A stretch of 64,000 nt of DNA from Massilia sp. BSC265. GTDB lineage: Bacteria > Pseudomonadota > Gammaproteobacteria > Burkholderiales > Burkholderiaceae_D. Shown here piece by piece: positions 1-9,488 of this stretch. Under the pieces are notes generated by a model. The model was not told the DNA's origin and did no database searches. It saw only the letters and a list, made by a program, of their open reading frames with translations. The first letter of the stretch is position 1; each line of letters opens with the position of its first letter. The stretch covers positions 78,470 through 142,469 of the forward strand of contig NZ_JPXI01000023.1 in assembly GCF_000740675.1 (NCBI RefSeq), given 5' to 3'. A program made the position numbers and the translations under genes.

Positions 1-696
1 CTCGAGCGCCAGGCCCGGACGCACCTTGCGCGCCTCCGGGTCGGCGGGATTGTCGACCACGGCCAGGCCGCTGTCCACGCTGCAGCGGGCTTCGTTACCC
101 AGGCTGCGGTCCCAGGCGAAGGCCACCGTCTGGAAGCCCTCGTGCGGGGCGTCGCAGACGCCGAAGCGCGCGGCATGGCGCCCGAGTACCTGCTTGACCA
201 CCTCGCTTGATCGCACTTCCTGGAACGCGATCACGCGCACGCCGTCGGTCTCGATCAGCCTGGCGATGGTGGCCTGCAGGCCGGCCAGCTTGGCTGCGTA
301 ATCGGCGCTCGTCAGCGCCACCGGGGCGCCGCGGCCCTGGTAGGCGTTACACGGCGCCATCGTCGCTGCCCCCGCGGGGCCGCCGGCGAGGCGCTCGGTG
401 TCGGCGACGCACTGGCGCGCCACGCGCGTGGCCTCTTCGGTGATGACGCCCGTTCCCGGCTGGCGCCGCGGACGCGTGTCGCACCACGACACGGTCTTGC
501 AGACAGCGTTCTGGCGATCGAAATCCTGCTGCGAACCGGCCCAGGCCATGTTGAAGGAGGCGACGCCGATCTGTGTCGGCTTCGCCTGGGGAACGGCGTC
601 GGCAGCCGGGGTGGCGAGCAGCGCGGCCGGGGCCGCGAGGAGCGCGGCCAGGACGGCCAGCGACATCGGCTTAAAGGTAGGCATCAGGTCTTTCAT
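1..696 (-). CDS. Endonuclease/exonuclease/phosphatase-fold protein, secreted (3' part cut by window edge)
   Basis: The minus-strand frame is open from an ATG at 696 to the window edge (232 codons, no stop reached). It starts with MKDLMPTFKPMSLAVLAALL, a signal peptide with Ala-rich core and a probable cleavage after the TPAADA region, so the product is probably periplasmic or secreted. The mature part begins with IGVASFNMAWAG and later has VRVIAFQEVRS, the two N-terminal motifs of the DNase I-like EEP fold (metal-binding Asn and Glu). A second in-frame ATG lies at 684. The catalytic C-terminal His/Asp motifs would lie outside the window. The substrate cannot be deduced. It is transcribed divergently from the TonB-dependent receptor. 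Confidence 0.8.
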   Translation of the reverse strand, partial: MKDLMPTFKPMSLAVLAALLAAPAALLATPAADAVPQAKPTQIGVASFNMAWAGSQQDFDRQNAVCKTVSWCDTRPRRQPGTGVITEEATRVARQCVADTERLAGGPAGAATMAPCNAYQGRGAPVALTSADYAAKLAGLQATIARLIETDGVRVIAFQEVRSSEVVKQVLGRHAARFGVCDAPHEGFQTVAFAWDRSLGNEARCSVDSGLAVVDNPADPEARKVRPGLALE

Positions 697-876
697 CGTT
701 TGGGCGCCGATCGGCGATGCGACTGGCGGGAGTGAGGGAAACGGGTTGGTACGGCTGGGACAGCAGCAGGGATTATCGCGGAGTCTGGCATTTGCAGCAA
801 TGGCCGGAAGCCGGCCTTGGAGGCAATGCGGTCGTCGAGGCAGGTCAAGACCTGTTGCCAAAATGCTTGCAGGCAC

Positions 877-898
877 TAATGATAACGCGTTATCATTA
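877..898. promoter_or_regulatory. 22-bp perfect palindrome, metalloregulator-like operator
   Basis: Half-site TAATGATAACG is followed directly by its exact reverse complement, giving a 22-bp palindrome centred 71 bp upstream of the receptor start at 959. The TGATAAC/GTTATCA arms resemble Fur-family (Fur/Zur) boxes, but the two-base spacing differs from the 7-1-7 Fur arrangement. It is inferred to control the receptor/ABC operon, possibly also the divergent gene at 696. Confidence 0.6.
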
Positions 899-958
899 TC
901 GAATAGAGCCGCAGCGCTCCCTCCTGTCCTTGCAAGAAATCCGGAAAGGTTTGAAGAA

Positions 959-3013
959 ATGAAACGCAAGTTGTTGACTTCCCTGGTCGTCGCGGCCATC
1001 TCCCTGCCCAGCCAGCCCGTCCTCGCCGACGAGGACCCGGCGATCGTCATGGGCGAGGTACGCGTCAACGCGGCGCGCAGCAGCGGCCCCCTGGTCAGCA
1101 ACCGCATCCTGACCTCGGTCGACGTCCTCGGCGCCGACAAGGTCGAGGACAAGAACGTGATGAACAGCTGGGAACTGATCGGCCAGCTGCCGGGCATCCA
1201 GCTCACCGAGACCCGCATGGGCGCCGAATCCGGCAAGGCGACCTTCCGCGCCTTCAACGGCGAAGGCTACATCAACGGCATCAAGGTGCTGATCGACGGG
1301 ATCCCGAGCAACGTCAACAGCGGCAACCAGCGCTTCATCGACATGATCTTCCCGCTCGAAGTCGATTACATCGAGGTCGTGCGCGGCACCAACGACCCGC
1401 GCTACGGCTTGCACAACATCGGGGGCAACATCAATTTCGGCACCCGCCAGGGCGGCAACTACCTTGATGCCCGCTTCACCTACGGCAGCTTTGACACCCG
1501 CGAAGTGCAGCTGGCGATCGGGCGCGAGGCGAACGGCTTCTCCCAGAACTACTTCGTCGCGAAACAGGATTCAAGCGAATACCGCGGCAGCGGCTCGGAC
1601 AAGTATTCGGTCGGCGCAAAATGGTTCCTCAGCTCGGCCGACCGCTCCCTCAGGGGCGGCCTGGCGGTACGCGCCTACCGGCACGAGGCCGGCGAGCCGG
1701 GCTTCCTGACCGCGGCCGAACTGCGCGCCGACCGCCGCCAGTCCCCGGCCAAGAACGCCAACGACGCCAGCGACCGCGACATGAAACACGCGAGCGCCCA
1801 CCTCGACTGGCAGATCACGCCCGACGCCTTCTGGAGCAACAAGCTGTATTTCAACAGCTACGCCGACGACCGCCGCGTGACCTTCACCAGCAACCCGGCG
1901 GGCCATGCACCGCGCCAGCGCCGCCTGTGGGACGAGGACCAGTTCGGCTACCTCGGCACCCTCACCTGGCGCCTGGGCGACCGCGTGATGCTCGACGGCG
2001 GCATCAACACCGAGCGCCAGGACAACCGCTACCGCCGCTATCGCTTCACCTATGCCAGCCCGACCGACTTCAGCCGCCCGGCCTTTACCCAGAACGACGA
2101 CGACTATTCGTTCAACAACGTCGGCGCCTACGTGCAGGCCATTTTCAAGCCCTTCGAGGCGCTCAAGATCGTTCCGGCCTTGCGCGTCGACCGCTTCACC
2201 GGCAGCAACCGCAACGGGCTCACGGGGGTGAGCGCGGGCCTGCAGGACTCCGGCTGGATCGAACAGCCCAAGCTGAGCATGGTCTACAACCCGACCCCGG
2301 ACCTCAGCGTCTATGCGAACTGGGGCCGGACCTTCCAGGTCCTGACCGGGTCCGGCGCGCCGGCCTACCTGATGCCCGGCCAGGCCGCCTTCAAGCCCTC
2401 GATCAACACGGGCAAGGAACTGGGCGTGAAGTTCAAGCCGGCAGCCAGGGCCGACCTGCGCCTTGCCGTGTGGCGCCAGGATGCAAGCGACGAAGTGGCG
2501 AACATGCCGGCCACCGGCACCACGGTCGGCCTCGGCGAAACCCGGCGCGAGGGCATCGACCTGCAGGTCGCGACCCGCCTCACCGACAGGCTGCAGCTGT
2601 GGGCATCGCATTCGCTGCAGAAGGCCGAGGTGGTCAAGGCCTTTACTGCCGGCGGCGCGTCGCTGGCCGGCAAGGAAGTGTTCTCCACGCCGCGCCATAT
2701 CTCGAACGCCGGCCTGGAATACCGCGCGTCCGATGCCTGGCGCATCGGCCTGCAGGGCCGCGCGCAAGGCAACTACTACATCGACAACGCCAACAGCCAG
2801 GGCAAGTACGGCGGATTCGTGCTGTTCGACGCCAACCTGCGCTACCAGCTGTCCAGCCGGACCAGCCTCGATTTCCAGGTGAAGAACCTCGCCGACCGCA
2901 AGTACGAGTACGTCTGGTACGACAACTTCTTCTGGCCGGCCGCCCAGGCCCAGGCCAGCTTCTCGCCCGGCATCGGGCGCGCGGCCTACCTGTCGCTCAA
3001 CGTGAAACTCTGA
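959..3013 (+). CDS. TonB-dependent outer-membrane receptor
   Basis: A 684-residue receptor predicted to import a ligand across the outer membrane using TonB/ExbBD energy. The ATG at 959 is chosen because MKRKLLTSLVVAAISLPSQP is a good signal peptide ending near VLA-DE; the frame is open further upstream but not protein-like. Residues about 30-160 form the plug (VLGADKVEDKNVM, GEGYINGIKVLIDGIPSN, VDYIEVVRGTNDPRYG). The rest is a beta-barrel ending in an aromatic-rich strand with a C-terminal LSLNVKL. The next gene, an ABC ATPase, follows after 13 bp, so co-transcription is likely. The ligand is unknown; the upstream metalloregulator-like palindrome suggests a metal or metallophore. Confidence 0.93.
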   Translation: MKRKLLTSLVVAAISLPSQPVLADEDPAIVMGEVRVNAARSSGPLVSNRILTSVDVLGADKVEDKNVMNSWELIGQLPGIQLTETRMGAESGKATFRAFNGEGYINGIKVLIDGIPSNVNSGNQRFIDMIFPLEVDYIEVVRGTNDPRYGLHNIGGNINFGTRQGGNYLDARFTYGSFDTREVQLAIGREANGFSQNYFVAKQDSSEYRGSGSDKYSVGAKWFLSSADRSLRGGLAVRAYRHEAGEPGFLTAAELRADRRQSPAKNANDASDRDMKHASAHLDWQITPDAFWSNKLYFNSYADDRRVTFTSNPAGHAPRQRRLWDEDQFGYLGTLTWRLGDRVMLDGGINTERQDNRYRRYRFTYASPTDFSRPAFTQNDDDYSFNNVGAYVQAIFKPFEALKIVPALRVDRFTGSNRNGLTGVSAGLQDSGWIEQPKLSMVYNPTPDLSVYANWGRTFQVLTGSGAPAYLMPGQAAFKPSINTGKELGVKFKPAARADLRLAVWRQDASDEVANMPATGTTVGLGETRREGIDLQVATRLTDRLQLWASHSLQKAEVVKAFTAGGASLAGKEVFSTPRHISNAGLEYRASDAWRIGLQGRAQGNYYIDNANSQGKYGGFVLFDANLRYQLSSRTSLDFQVKNLADRKYEYVWYDNFFWPAAQAQASFSPGIGRAAYLSLNVKL

Positions 3014-3026
3014 GGAGGGAGCCAGG

Positions 3027-3776
3027 ATGAGCATGCCCACATCCGCCCTGGCGCTCGAAGCGAGCGGCGTCACTGTCGCCTACCACGGCAATCCGGTCCT
3101 GCGCGAGCTGAGCCTGCAGGTGAGGCGCGGCGAGATCTACGCCCTGCTCGGCGGGAACGGCGCCGGCAAGTCGACTACCCTGAACACCTTCCTCGGCTTC
3201 ACCCGCCCGGACGCCGGCGCGGTGCGCGTCTGCGGCATCGACGTCGCGGCAAACGTGTTGGCGGCGCGTGCCCAGCTGGCCTATGTGCCGGAAAACGTGG
3301 CCCTCTACGAGCACCTCGACGCGTGCGAGAACATCGAGTATTTCCTGCGCCTGGCGGGCAGCGCCTGGACCGGCGCCGGCATCGCCGACGCCCTGCGCGC
3401 GGTACGCCTCGACGAATCGGCCTGGACGCGCCGCCTCGGCGGCTACTCGAAAGGCATGCGCCAGAAGGTCGCGATCGCCCTGGCGGTGGCGCGCGCGGTG
3501 CCGGTGCTGCTGCTGGACGAGCCGACCAGCGGCCTGGATCCGCAGGCGACCACCGAGTTCAACGCGCTGCTGCAGGCCCTGCGCGCCAAGGGCGCCGCGA
3601 TTTTCATGGTGACCCACGACCTGCTCGGCGCGGCCGAGGTAGCCGACCGCATCGGCTTTCTCGACCATGGCCGCATCACGCACGAGTTTTCCGCCAGCGG
3701 CGTGGAACGCTTCGACGTGCGCGAGCTGTACCGGCGCTATGCCGGGGCGCGCGGAGCAGCCGAGGTGGCCACATGA
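3027..3776 (+). CDS. ABC transporter ATP-binding protein (ABC-2 type)
   Basis: A 249-residue nucleotide-binding subunit. Walker A GGNGAGKST lies near residue 42, the signature loop is GGYSKGMRQK, Walker B is VLLLDEPTSGLDP and the switch His is in VTHD. The SKGMRQK form is typical of ATPases paired with ABC-2 permeases such as NosF, rather than binding-protein-dependent importers. The start codon follows AGGAGGGAG by a normal spacing. Its stop overlaps the start of the first permease (ATGA, 3773-3776), indicating translational coupling. It presumably energises the two permeases that follow. Confidence 0.93.
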   Translation: MSMPTSALALEASGVTVAYHGNPVLRELSLQVRRGEIYALLGGNGAGKSTTLNTFLGFTRPDAGAVRVCGIDVAANVLAARAQLAYVPENVALYEHLDACENIEYFLRLAGSAWTGAGIADALRAVRLDESAWTRRLGGYSKGMRQKVAIALAVARAVPVLLLDEPTSGLDPQATTEFNALLQALRAKGAAIFMVTHDLLGAAEVADRIGFLDHGRITHEFSASGVERFDVRELYRRYAGARGAAEVAT

Positions 3777-5209
3777 GCGCGGCTTTTCGCGGCACCGTCG
3801 CCGCCATTGTCCGTACCGAGTGGCGCGCCCTGCTGCGCAACCAGGTTGCGGTCGCGGCCGCCGTGCTGATGCTGGCGCTGACCCTGGCCGCCATCCTGGT
3901 CAGCCACGAGCGCGTCCGCGCCGTGAACGCCGAGCGCGCGCGCTTCCAGTCCAGCGCCGATAGCCAGTGGCACAACCAGCCCGACCGCCACCCGCACCGC
4001 GTGGTCCACTACGGACATTACGTGTTCCGCCCGCTCAGCCCCCTCGCCTTCTTCGACTTCGGCGTCGATCCCTTCACCGGACACACGCTATTCCTCGAAG
4101 GCCACCGCCAGAACAGCGCCAACTTCAGCGACGCCGGCCAGTCCTCGGTGCTGCTGCGCTTCGGCCAGCTGACGCCGGCCTTCGTGCTGCAGGTGCTCAC
4201 GCCCCTCCTGATCGTGTTCCTGGCCTTCGGCAGCGTAGCGCGCGAGCGCGAGCGCGGCCAGTTGCGCCTGCAGCTGACCCAGGGCGTCAAGGGCGGCACC
4301 CTGCTGGCCGGCAAGCTGGCGGCACACGCCGCCATCGCCATGCTGCTCGCCGCTCCCGCCTTCATCGCCCTGGGCGCCATCGCCGTGCTGCACGGCGCGG
4401 TGGCGGCGGAGGCGCTGGCGCTGCTGGCTGCCTATGCCCTCTACCTGCTGCTCTGGGCGCTCGGGGCGGTGCTGGTCTCGGCCATGCTGCCGCGCGCGCG
4501 CGACGCCCTGCTGGTACTGGTGGGCGGCTGGATCGTGACCACTATCCTGCTGCCGCGCGTGATGCCCGATGTCGCCATGGCCGGCATCGGACGTCCGACC
4601 CGGATCGAGAACGAAGTGGCGGTCCACGAGCGCCTGAAGGCCATGGGCGACAGCCACAATCCGGACGACCCCTACTTCAGCCGCTTCAAGCAGCGGGTGC
4701 TGGCGCAGTACGGCGTCAGCCGCATCGAGGACCTGCCGGTGAACTACGGCGGCCTGGTGATGCAGGAAAGCGAGCGCCAGACCAGCGAGCTGTTCGACGA
4801 GTTCATGCGCGCCGACTACCGTAGACAGCAGGCGGAAAACGCGGTCGTGTACCGCGCCGCGCTGGCCAGCCCGGTGCTCGCGCTGCGCCGCATGTCGACC
4901 GCGCTGTCAGGCACCAACCTGGACAGCCACACGCGCTTCCTGTTCGAAGGCGAGAAATACCGCTACGCCTTCGTGCAGTCGCTCAACCGCCTGCACACGA
5001 GCGCGATCAAGTACGAGAACGACCGCGACCAGCGCGTCGACCGCAGGCACTGGGACGACACCCCGCGCTTCGGCTACGCGCCCGAGCCCTTCGGCACCGT
5101 GGCGGCACGCCATGCATGGCCTGCCTTCGCCCTGCTGGGCGGCTGGCTGCTGGCCCTGTGCGTGGCAGCGCGCCTGATCGCCCGGCGACTGGAAAGGACC
5201 GGCCAATGA
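3773..5209 (+). CDS. ABC-2 permease, DUF3526-type (first of two)
   Basis: A 478-residue membrane protein. An N-terminal helix (about residues 24-43) is followed by a large extracytoplasmic domain, then about five hydrophobic segments (roughly residues 135-260) and a last helix near the C terminus. The periplasmic loop is His-rich (WHNQPDRHPHRVVHYGHYVF, residues about 65-85), which could bind metal; this is inference. The start overlaps the ATPase stop, and the next permease overlaps this stop, both as ATGA. The family is known from Nos-like and gliding-type ABC-2 transporters; the substrate is unknown. Translation upstream of 3773 is antisense-like filler and was excluded. Confidence 0.85.
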   Translation: MSAAFRGTVAAIVRTEWRALLRNQVAVAAAVLMLALTLAAILVSHERVRAVNAERARFQSSADSQWHNQPDRHPHRVVHYGHYVFRPLSPLAFFDFGVDPFTGHTLFLEGHRQNSANFSDAGQSSVLLRFGQLTPAFVLQVLTPLLIVFLAFGSVARERERGQLRLQLTQGVKGGTLLAGKLAAHAAIAMLLAAPAFIALGAIAVLHGAVAAEALALLAAYALYLLLWALGAVLVSAMLPRARDALLVLVGGWIVTTILLPRVMPDVAMAGIGRPTRIENEVAVHERLKAMGDSHNPDDPYFSRFKQRVLAQYGVSRIEDLPVNYGGLVMQESERQTSELFDEFMRADYRRQQAENAVVYRAALASPVLALRRMSTALSGTNLDSHTRFLFEGEKYRYAFVQSLNRLHTSAIKYENDRDQRVDRRHWDDTPRFGYAPEPFGTVAARHAWPAFALLGGWLLALCVAARLIARRLERTGQ

Positions 5210-6597
5210 TGCGAACCTTGATGCCCAGCCTGATATTCGAACTGCGCCTGGTCCTGCAGTCGCGCCTGGCGGCGGGTGCGCTCGCCCTGCTGCTGGCGTT
5301 GTCGGCGCTGGCGGTGTGGAGTGGAGTGCAGGCTGTCGCCGGCCAGCGCCAAGCCCTGGCGCGCATCGCCGCCGGCCACGGCGCCGAGGTCCAGGCCCTG
5401 CAGGAGAAGTACGCGAGCGGCGCCGACGCCGGTTCGGTGGCCTATTACACGCCGCACCTGACGACAAATCCGCCCGCGCCGCTCGCCTTCGCGGCCATCG
5501 GCCAGCGCGACCTGCAACCCGCAGCGCTGCGCGTCAAGCTGCTCGGCCTGCAGTCCCAGCTCTATGAATCCGAAGCCATCAATCCGGAACTGGCCATGGC
5601 CGGGCGCTTCGACTTTTCCTTCCTGCTGGTGTACCTGGCGCCGCTGTTCATCGTCGCCCTGATGCACGACCTGGTGACGGGCGAGCGAGAGGCGGGCCGG
5701 CTGCGCCTGCTGTCCTCCCTGCCGGGGCGCACCACTGCCCTGTGGCGGCGACGCGTCGGCCTGCGCTATGCGCTGGTGTGGCTGGCCCTGCTGGTCCCGT
5801 TCGCCGCCGGCGTAGCGGTGGCCGGCGCCGGTGCGCTCGCCCTGGGACAGGTGGCGCTGGTGGCCTCGCTCTACCTGCTGTTCTGGTTCGGCCTGTCGGC
5901 CTGGGTGGCGGGCCGCGCCGTCACCTCGAGCAGCAGCGCCGCGATCCTGCTGGCCTGCCTGGTGGGCCTGACGATGATCGCGCCGACCGCGATCGACGCC
6001 GCGATCGGGCGCTCCCTGCCGGTGTCGAAGGGCGTCGAGCTCTCGCTGGCGCAGCGCCAGGCGGTGCACGGTGGCTGGGACCTGCCCAAGCCGGCCACCT
6101 TCGAGAAATTCTTCCGCACCCACCCCGAGTGGAAGGACACGCCGCCGGTCACCGGACGCTTCCACTGGAAGTGGTACTTCGCCATGCACCAGGTGGGCGA
6201 CGAGGCCGTGGCCCGCCAGGTCGCGCAATACCGCGCCAGCATGCTGGCGCGCGAAGACTGGACCGCGCGCGCCGGCTTGCTGCTGGCGCCCGTCAACGTG
6301 CAAGTGCTGCTGCACCGCCTGGCCGACACCGACCTGCGCGCGCAACTGGCCTACCAGGAACGCATCGAAGGCTTCCACACCGAGCTGCGGCGCTTCTTCT
6401 ATCCGTATTTCTTCCACGAGCGGCCGTTCGGCACGGAAGACTTCAAGCGCATGCCCGCCTATGCGGCGACCGCGGCGCCGGCATCGCTGCCCGCCGGCCC
6501 GCTCGCGGCCCTGGCGCTGCTGGCGCTCGCGGCCGCCCTGCTCGGCATGCGCCGGCTCGGGAAAACCGGCTTGAATGGCGCCCCGGGAGACGGCTAA
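5206..6597 (+). CDS. ABC-2 permease, DUF3526-type (second of two)
   Basis: A 463-residue paralogue of the preceding permease with the same plan: an N-terminal helix (about 18-37), a periplasmic domain, a cluster of helices (about 140-270) and a C-terminal helix ending in GMRRLGKTG. It lacks the His-rich loop of its partner, so the pair is probably a heterodimer with one specialised half. The ATG (MMRTLMPS) overlaps the previous stop by 4 bp. The stop codon overlaps by 4 bp the stop of the convergent GGDEF gene, so no separate terminator exists between them. Confidence 0.85.
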   Translation: MMRTLMPSLIFELRLVLQSRLAAGALALLLALSALAVWSGVQAVAGQRQALARIAAGHGAEVQALQEKYASGADAGSVAYYTPHLTTNPPAPLAFAAIGQRDLQPAALRVKLLGLQSQLYESEAINPELAMAGRFDFSFLLVYLAPLFIVALMHDLVTGEREAGRLRLLSSLPGRTTALWRRRVGLRYALVWLALLVPFAAGVAVAGAGALALGQVALVASLYLLFWFGLSAWVAGRAVTSSSSAAILLACLVGLTMIAPTAIDAAIGRSLPVSKGVELSLAQRQAVHGGWDLPKPATFEKFFRTHPEWKDTPPVTGRFHWKWYFAMHQVGDEAVARQVAQYRASMLAREDWTARAGLLLAPVNVQVLLHRLADTDLRAQLAYQERIEGFHTELRRFFYPYFFHERPFGTEDFKRMPAYAATAAPASLPAGPLAALALLALAAALLGMRRLGKTGLNGAPGDG

Positions 6598-9488
6598 GCC
6601 GCGTCCATTTCAGGCGCCTGCATGGCCGGCAAGCGCAGGATCGCAAAGCGGCAGCGCCCCTCCCGCTTTGCCGCATACAGCGCCTGGTCCGCCGCCGCTT
6701 CCAGGCTTGCGATCTCGACCGGAAATGCAGTCGTGAAGGCGACGCCGATACTGGTCGACACCTTTCGTTCCGCCGGACCGAGCGCGAACGGGCGTGCGAA
6801 GGCCTTGACGATCTTGTCCGCGACCAGCGACGCCTCGTCCGCCGATTTCAGGCCTTCGAGAATGACGGTGAACTCGTCGCCAGCCAGCCGGCACACGGTG
6901 TCGGTGACGCGCACCGCTCCCTTGACGCGGCGGGCGAATTCCTGGAGTACCGTGTCCCCCGCGGCATGGCCGTGCGTATCGTTCACCTGCTTGAAATGGT
7001 CCACGTCCAGGAACATCAGGGCGACACCCTGCTCACTCCGCCGGGCGCGCTGCAGCGCCGCCTCCAGGCGTTCCCGGTAGGCCCGCCGGTTCGGCAAGCC
7101 GGTCAGTGTATCGATACGCGCCAGCCTGCTCAGCTCCTCTTCATGCAGCCTGGCGGCGGACACGTCGGCGCCCAGCACGTAGACGCCCCTGAAGCTCCCC
7201 TCGACCATGTCGGGAATGCGCGTGACCTCGACGGTGCGCAACCCTGCCGGCCCGGGGAGTTCCATCTCGAAGCTGACGGTCTCGCCCGTCAGATTCCTTT
7301 GCATCACCCGCTGATGCTCGGGATAGAACACCTCGCCCATGACTTCCCGCACGGTCTTGCCGACGATATCGGCGGGCGTCAGGGAAAACCAGTCCTCGTA
7401 GGTAGCGTTCGCGAACAGGTAGCGCTCGTCCTTGTCGATATAGCCGATCAGCACCGGCAGGTTGTCGGTGATCGTGCGCAGCTTGCGCTCGCTGGCTTCC
7501 AGGCGGCGTGCCGCTTCTTTCATGGCGGTGACGTCCTTGAGCGCGATGACCGCGCCGATGCCCGCCCCGTCCATGGCATGGAGGGGCCGGCCGCTCGCCA
7601 GCAGGTGGCGCGGCTCGTGGCCGGGCGGCCTGACCACCAGCTCGGCGTCCTCGACCACGGCGCCATGCAGGACCTTCCGCAGCGGCACGTCTTGCGGCGG
7701 CATGGGTGTGCTGCCGTCGGCCAGGAACAGGCTGTAGTGATCCGCCCAATCCTCCGGCCGCGGCGGCGCATCGCGCCGGGCATGCATGGCCTTCGCCGCG
7801 CGGTTCAGCATGAGGACTTCCCCAGCCTCGGAGCACACCACGACGCCCACGTCGATCGATTGCATCACGGCCTTGAGCAGCTCGCGCTCCCGCGCCAGTT
7901 CGTCTTCGATCCGCTTGCGCTCCGAGATATCCTGGATGAACGTTCCGAAGAAGTGCGTGTCGCCGGCGTCGATCAGGCCGATCGTCATCTCGACCGGGAA
8001 TTCGGCGCCGTCGCGCCGCAGCGCGGACAGGTGCAGGCGCCTGCCGACGACACCCGAGTTGCCGGAGACCTTGAACCGCTGCATGCCGGCCTCGTGCGCC
8101 TCGCGGAAACGGGGCGGAATGATGGTCTCGGTCACGGTCTTGCCCATCACTTCCTCCCGGCGCCAGCCGAAGATTTCCTCTGCCCGCGGATTCCAGTCGG
8201 TGATCCGGCCCTCGGTATCGACGCCGACGAAGGCATCGAGGGCAGTGTCGACGATCGCCTGGACGCGCTGCTCGCCCCTGCGCAGTTCCTCCACGGCGCC
8301 GGCAAGCTCGACCGTGCGCTGCGCCACGCGCCGTTCGAGCGTCGCATTCAGGTCGCGCAAGCCCTGCTCGTTCGCCAGCAGCTTCGCGACCAGCGCGTTC
8401 AGGGCCTGCTGCAGGATCTCCACCTCCGTCAGGCGGCTGCGTATCGGCGGGATTTCCCGCGACAAGCCGGCGCGCAAGGCATCCGCATGCCGGGTGATGG
8501 TTCCCAGCGGCCTGGCGATCGTCCGGGAGAACATCCAGACCAGCAGGGACACCACGACAGCGGCAGCGATTCCAGTCCACAGGATCTTGCTGCGCAGCTC
8601 CTCGACCGGCCTGAACGCCTCATCGAGTGGCTGGCGCACCAGCACGACCCAGCCGAGTCCTGCATAGCTGTCGTGGCCCCGGCTCTTGCTGAAGCCCACC
8701 AGGTAACGCTTGCCGTCGGGCCAGGTTTCGACAAGGGAGCCAGCGTTGTCGACCGCCGCCCGCCGGAAGCTGTCCAGCGCAAGCGGCTTGTCCACGTAGG
8801 ATTGGGGCCCGAGCAAGACGATGCCCTCCTTGCTCAGGATCAGGGTATCGACCGCCTTGCGTTGCGCCAGTGGCCGCAGCACGGAGCGCTCGACGTCCGC
8901 CGCCCATTGCCAGCTCAGGTGGGTCCCGAAGACCCCGGCAATGACGCCGTTCGTATCACGGAAGGGAAACGCGATGTCGAAGAAGCGCTTCGGTTCGCCG
9001 CCGGGATTCGGCAGCAGCTTGGCCAGCAGCACCGCCTCGTGCACGTCATGCAGGTGGACACCCTCATATGCTGCCGCGAACCATGGGCGCGCCGAGACGT
9101 CCTTGCCTTCGAGGAGCTGCTTGGTGGAGATCGTGACAATGCCGCGGTTATCGGTCAGGCCGATCCACGCGTAGTAGGGATGCGTCTCCTGCATGCCTTC
9201 CAGCACCTTGCGCTTGGCGGCGACAGGCACCCGGGGGTTGGTGATCTCGTAGCGCTCGGCCATCAGCTTGACCTCGCGGTAGCGCTCGTACATGCCGCGG
9301 TCGAGCTTGTCCGTCGTCTGGAAAGCAAGCTCGGCGAGATTGCGGCCGATGTCGACCTCCACATGGCGTGCGAGCGTGCGGGCGACCACCTGGAGTGTCA
9401 GCAAGGTCAGGAGCAGCATGGCCGCCCCGGCCAGGATGGCAAGCGAGGGAGCCAGTGCGATACGCCCTCGGCGCAGTAGTGAAAGCAT
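6594..9488 (-). CDS. Membrane dCache-HAMP-PAS(x3)-GGDEF protein, probable diguanylate cyclase
   Basis: About 964 residues from the ATG at 9488 (MLSLLRRGRIALAPS). A first helix (about 14-38), a periplasmic Cache-type domain (about 40-305), a second helix, a HAMP/coiled-coil stretch, then PAS domains near residues 415-535, 545-660 and 675-790 and a C-terminal GGDEF domain. The active-site loop reads AGDEF (869-873) instead of GGDEF, a substitution seen in active cyclases, and an RVTD inhibitory site lies five residues before it. It should make c-di-GMP at the inner membrane in response to a periplasmic signal and to PAS ligands. It diverges from the LOV kinase. A longer frame to 9536 exists but adds no domain. 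Confidence 0.9.
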   Translation of the reverse strand: MLSLLRRGRIALAPSLAILAGAAMLLLTLLTLQVVARTLARHVEVDIGRNLAELAFQTTDKLDRGMYERYREVKLMAERYEITNPRVPVAAKRKVLEGMQETHPYYAWIGLTDNRGIVTISTKQLLEGKDVSARPWFAAAYEGVHLHDVHEAVLLAKLLPNPGGEPKRFFDIAFPFRDTNGVIAGVFGTHLSWQWAADVERSVLRPLAQRKAVDTLILSKEGIVLLGPQSYVDKPLALDSFRRAAVDNAGSLVETWPDGKRYLVGFSKSRGHDSYAGLGWVVLVRQPLDEAFRPVEELRSKILWTGIAAAVVVSLLVWMFSRTIARPLGTITRHADALRAGLSREIPPIRSRLTEVEILQQALNALVAKLLANEQGLRDLNATLERRVAQRTVELAGAVEELRRGEQRVQAIVDTALDAFVGVDTEGRITDWNPRAEEIFGWRREEVMGKTVTETIIPPRFREAHEAGMQRFKVSGNSGVVGRRLHLSALRRDGAEFPVEMTIGLIDAGDTHFFGTFIQDISERKRIEDELARERELLKAVMQSIDVGVVVCSEAGEVLMLNRAAKAMHARRDAPPRPEDWADHYSLFLADGSTPMPPQDVPLRKVLHGAVVEDAELVVRPPGHEPRHLLASGRPLHAMDGAGIGAVIALKDVTAMKEAARRLEASERKLRTITDNLPVLIGYIDKDERYLFANATYEDWFSLTPADIVGKTVREVMGEVFYPEHQRVMQRNLTGETVSFEMELPGPAGLRTVEVTRIPDMVEGSFRGVYVLGADVSAARLHEEELSRLARIDTLTGLPNRRAYRERLEAALQRARRSEQGVALMFLDVDHFKQVNDTHGHAAGDTVLQEFARRVKGAVRVTDTVCRLAGDEFTVILEGLKSADEASLVADKIVKAFARPFALGPAERKVSTSIGVAFTTAFPVEIASLEAAADQALYAAKREGRCRFAILRLPAMQAPEMDAA

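Noticed and set aside
5742..9479. Very long open frame (1245 codons) on the plus strand
   Set aside because: It is antisense to the GGDEF gene and has Arg/Gly/Pro-rich, domain-free translation, the usual artefact of high-GC codon bias.
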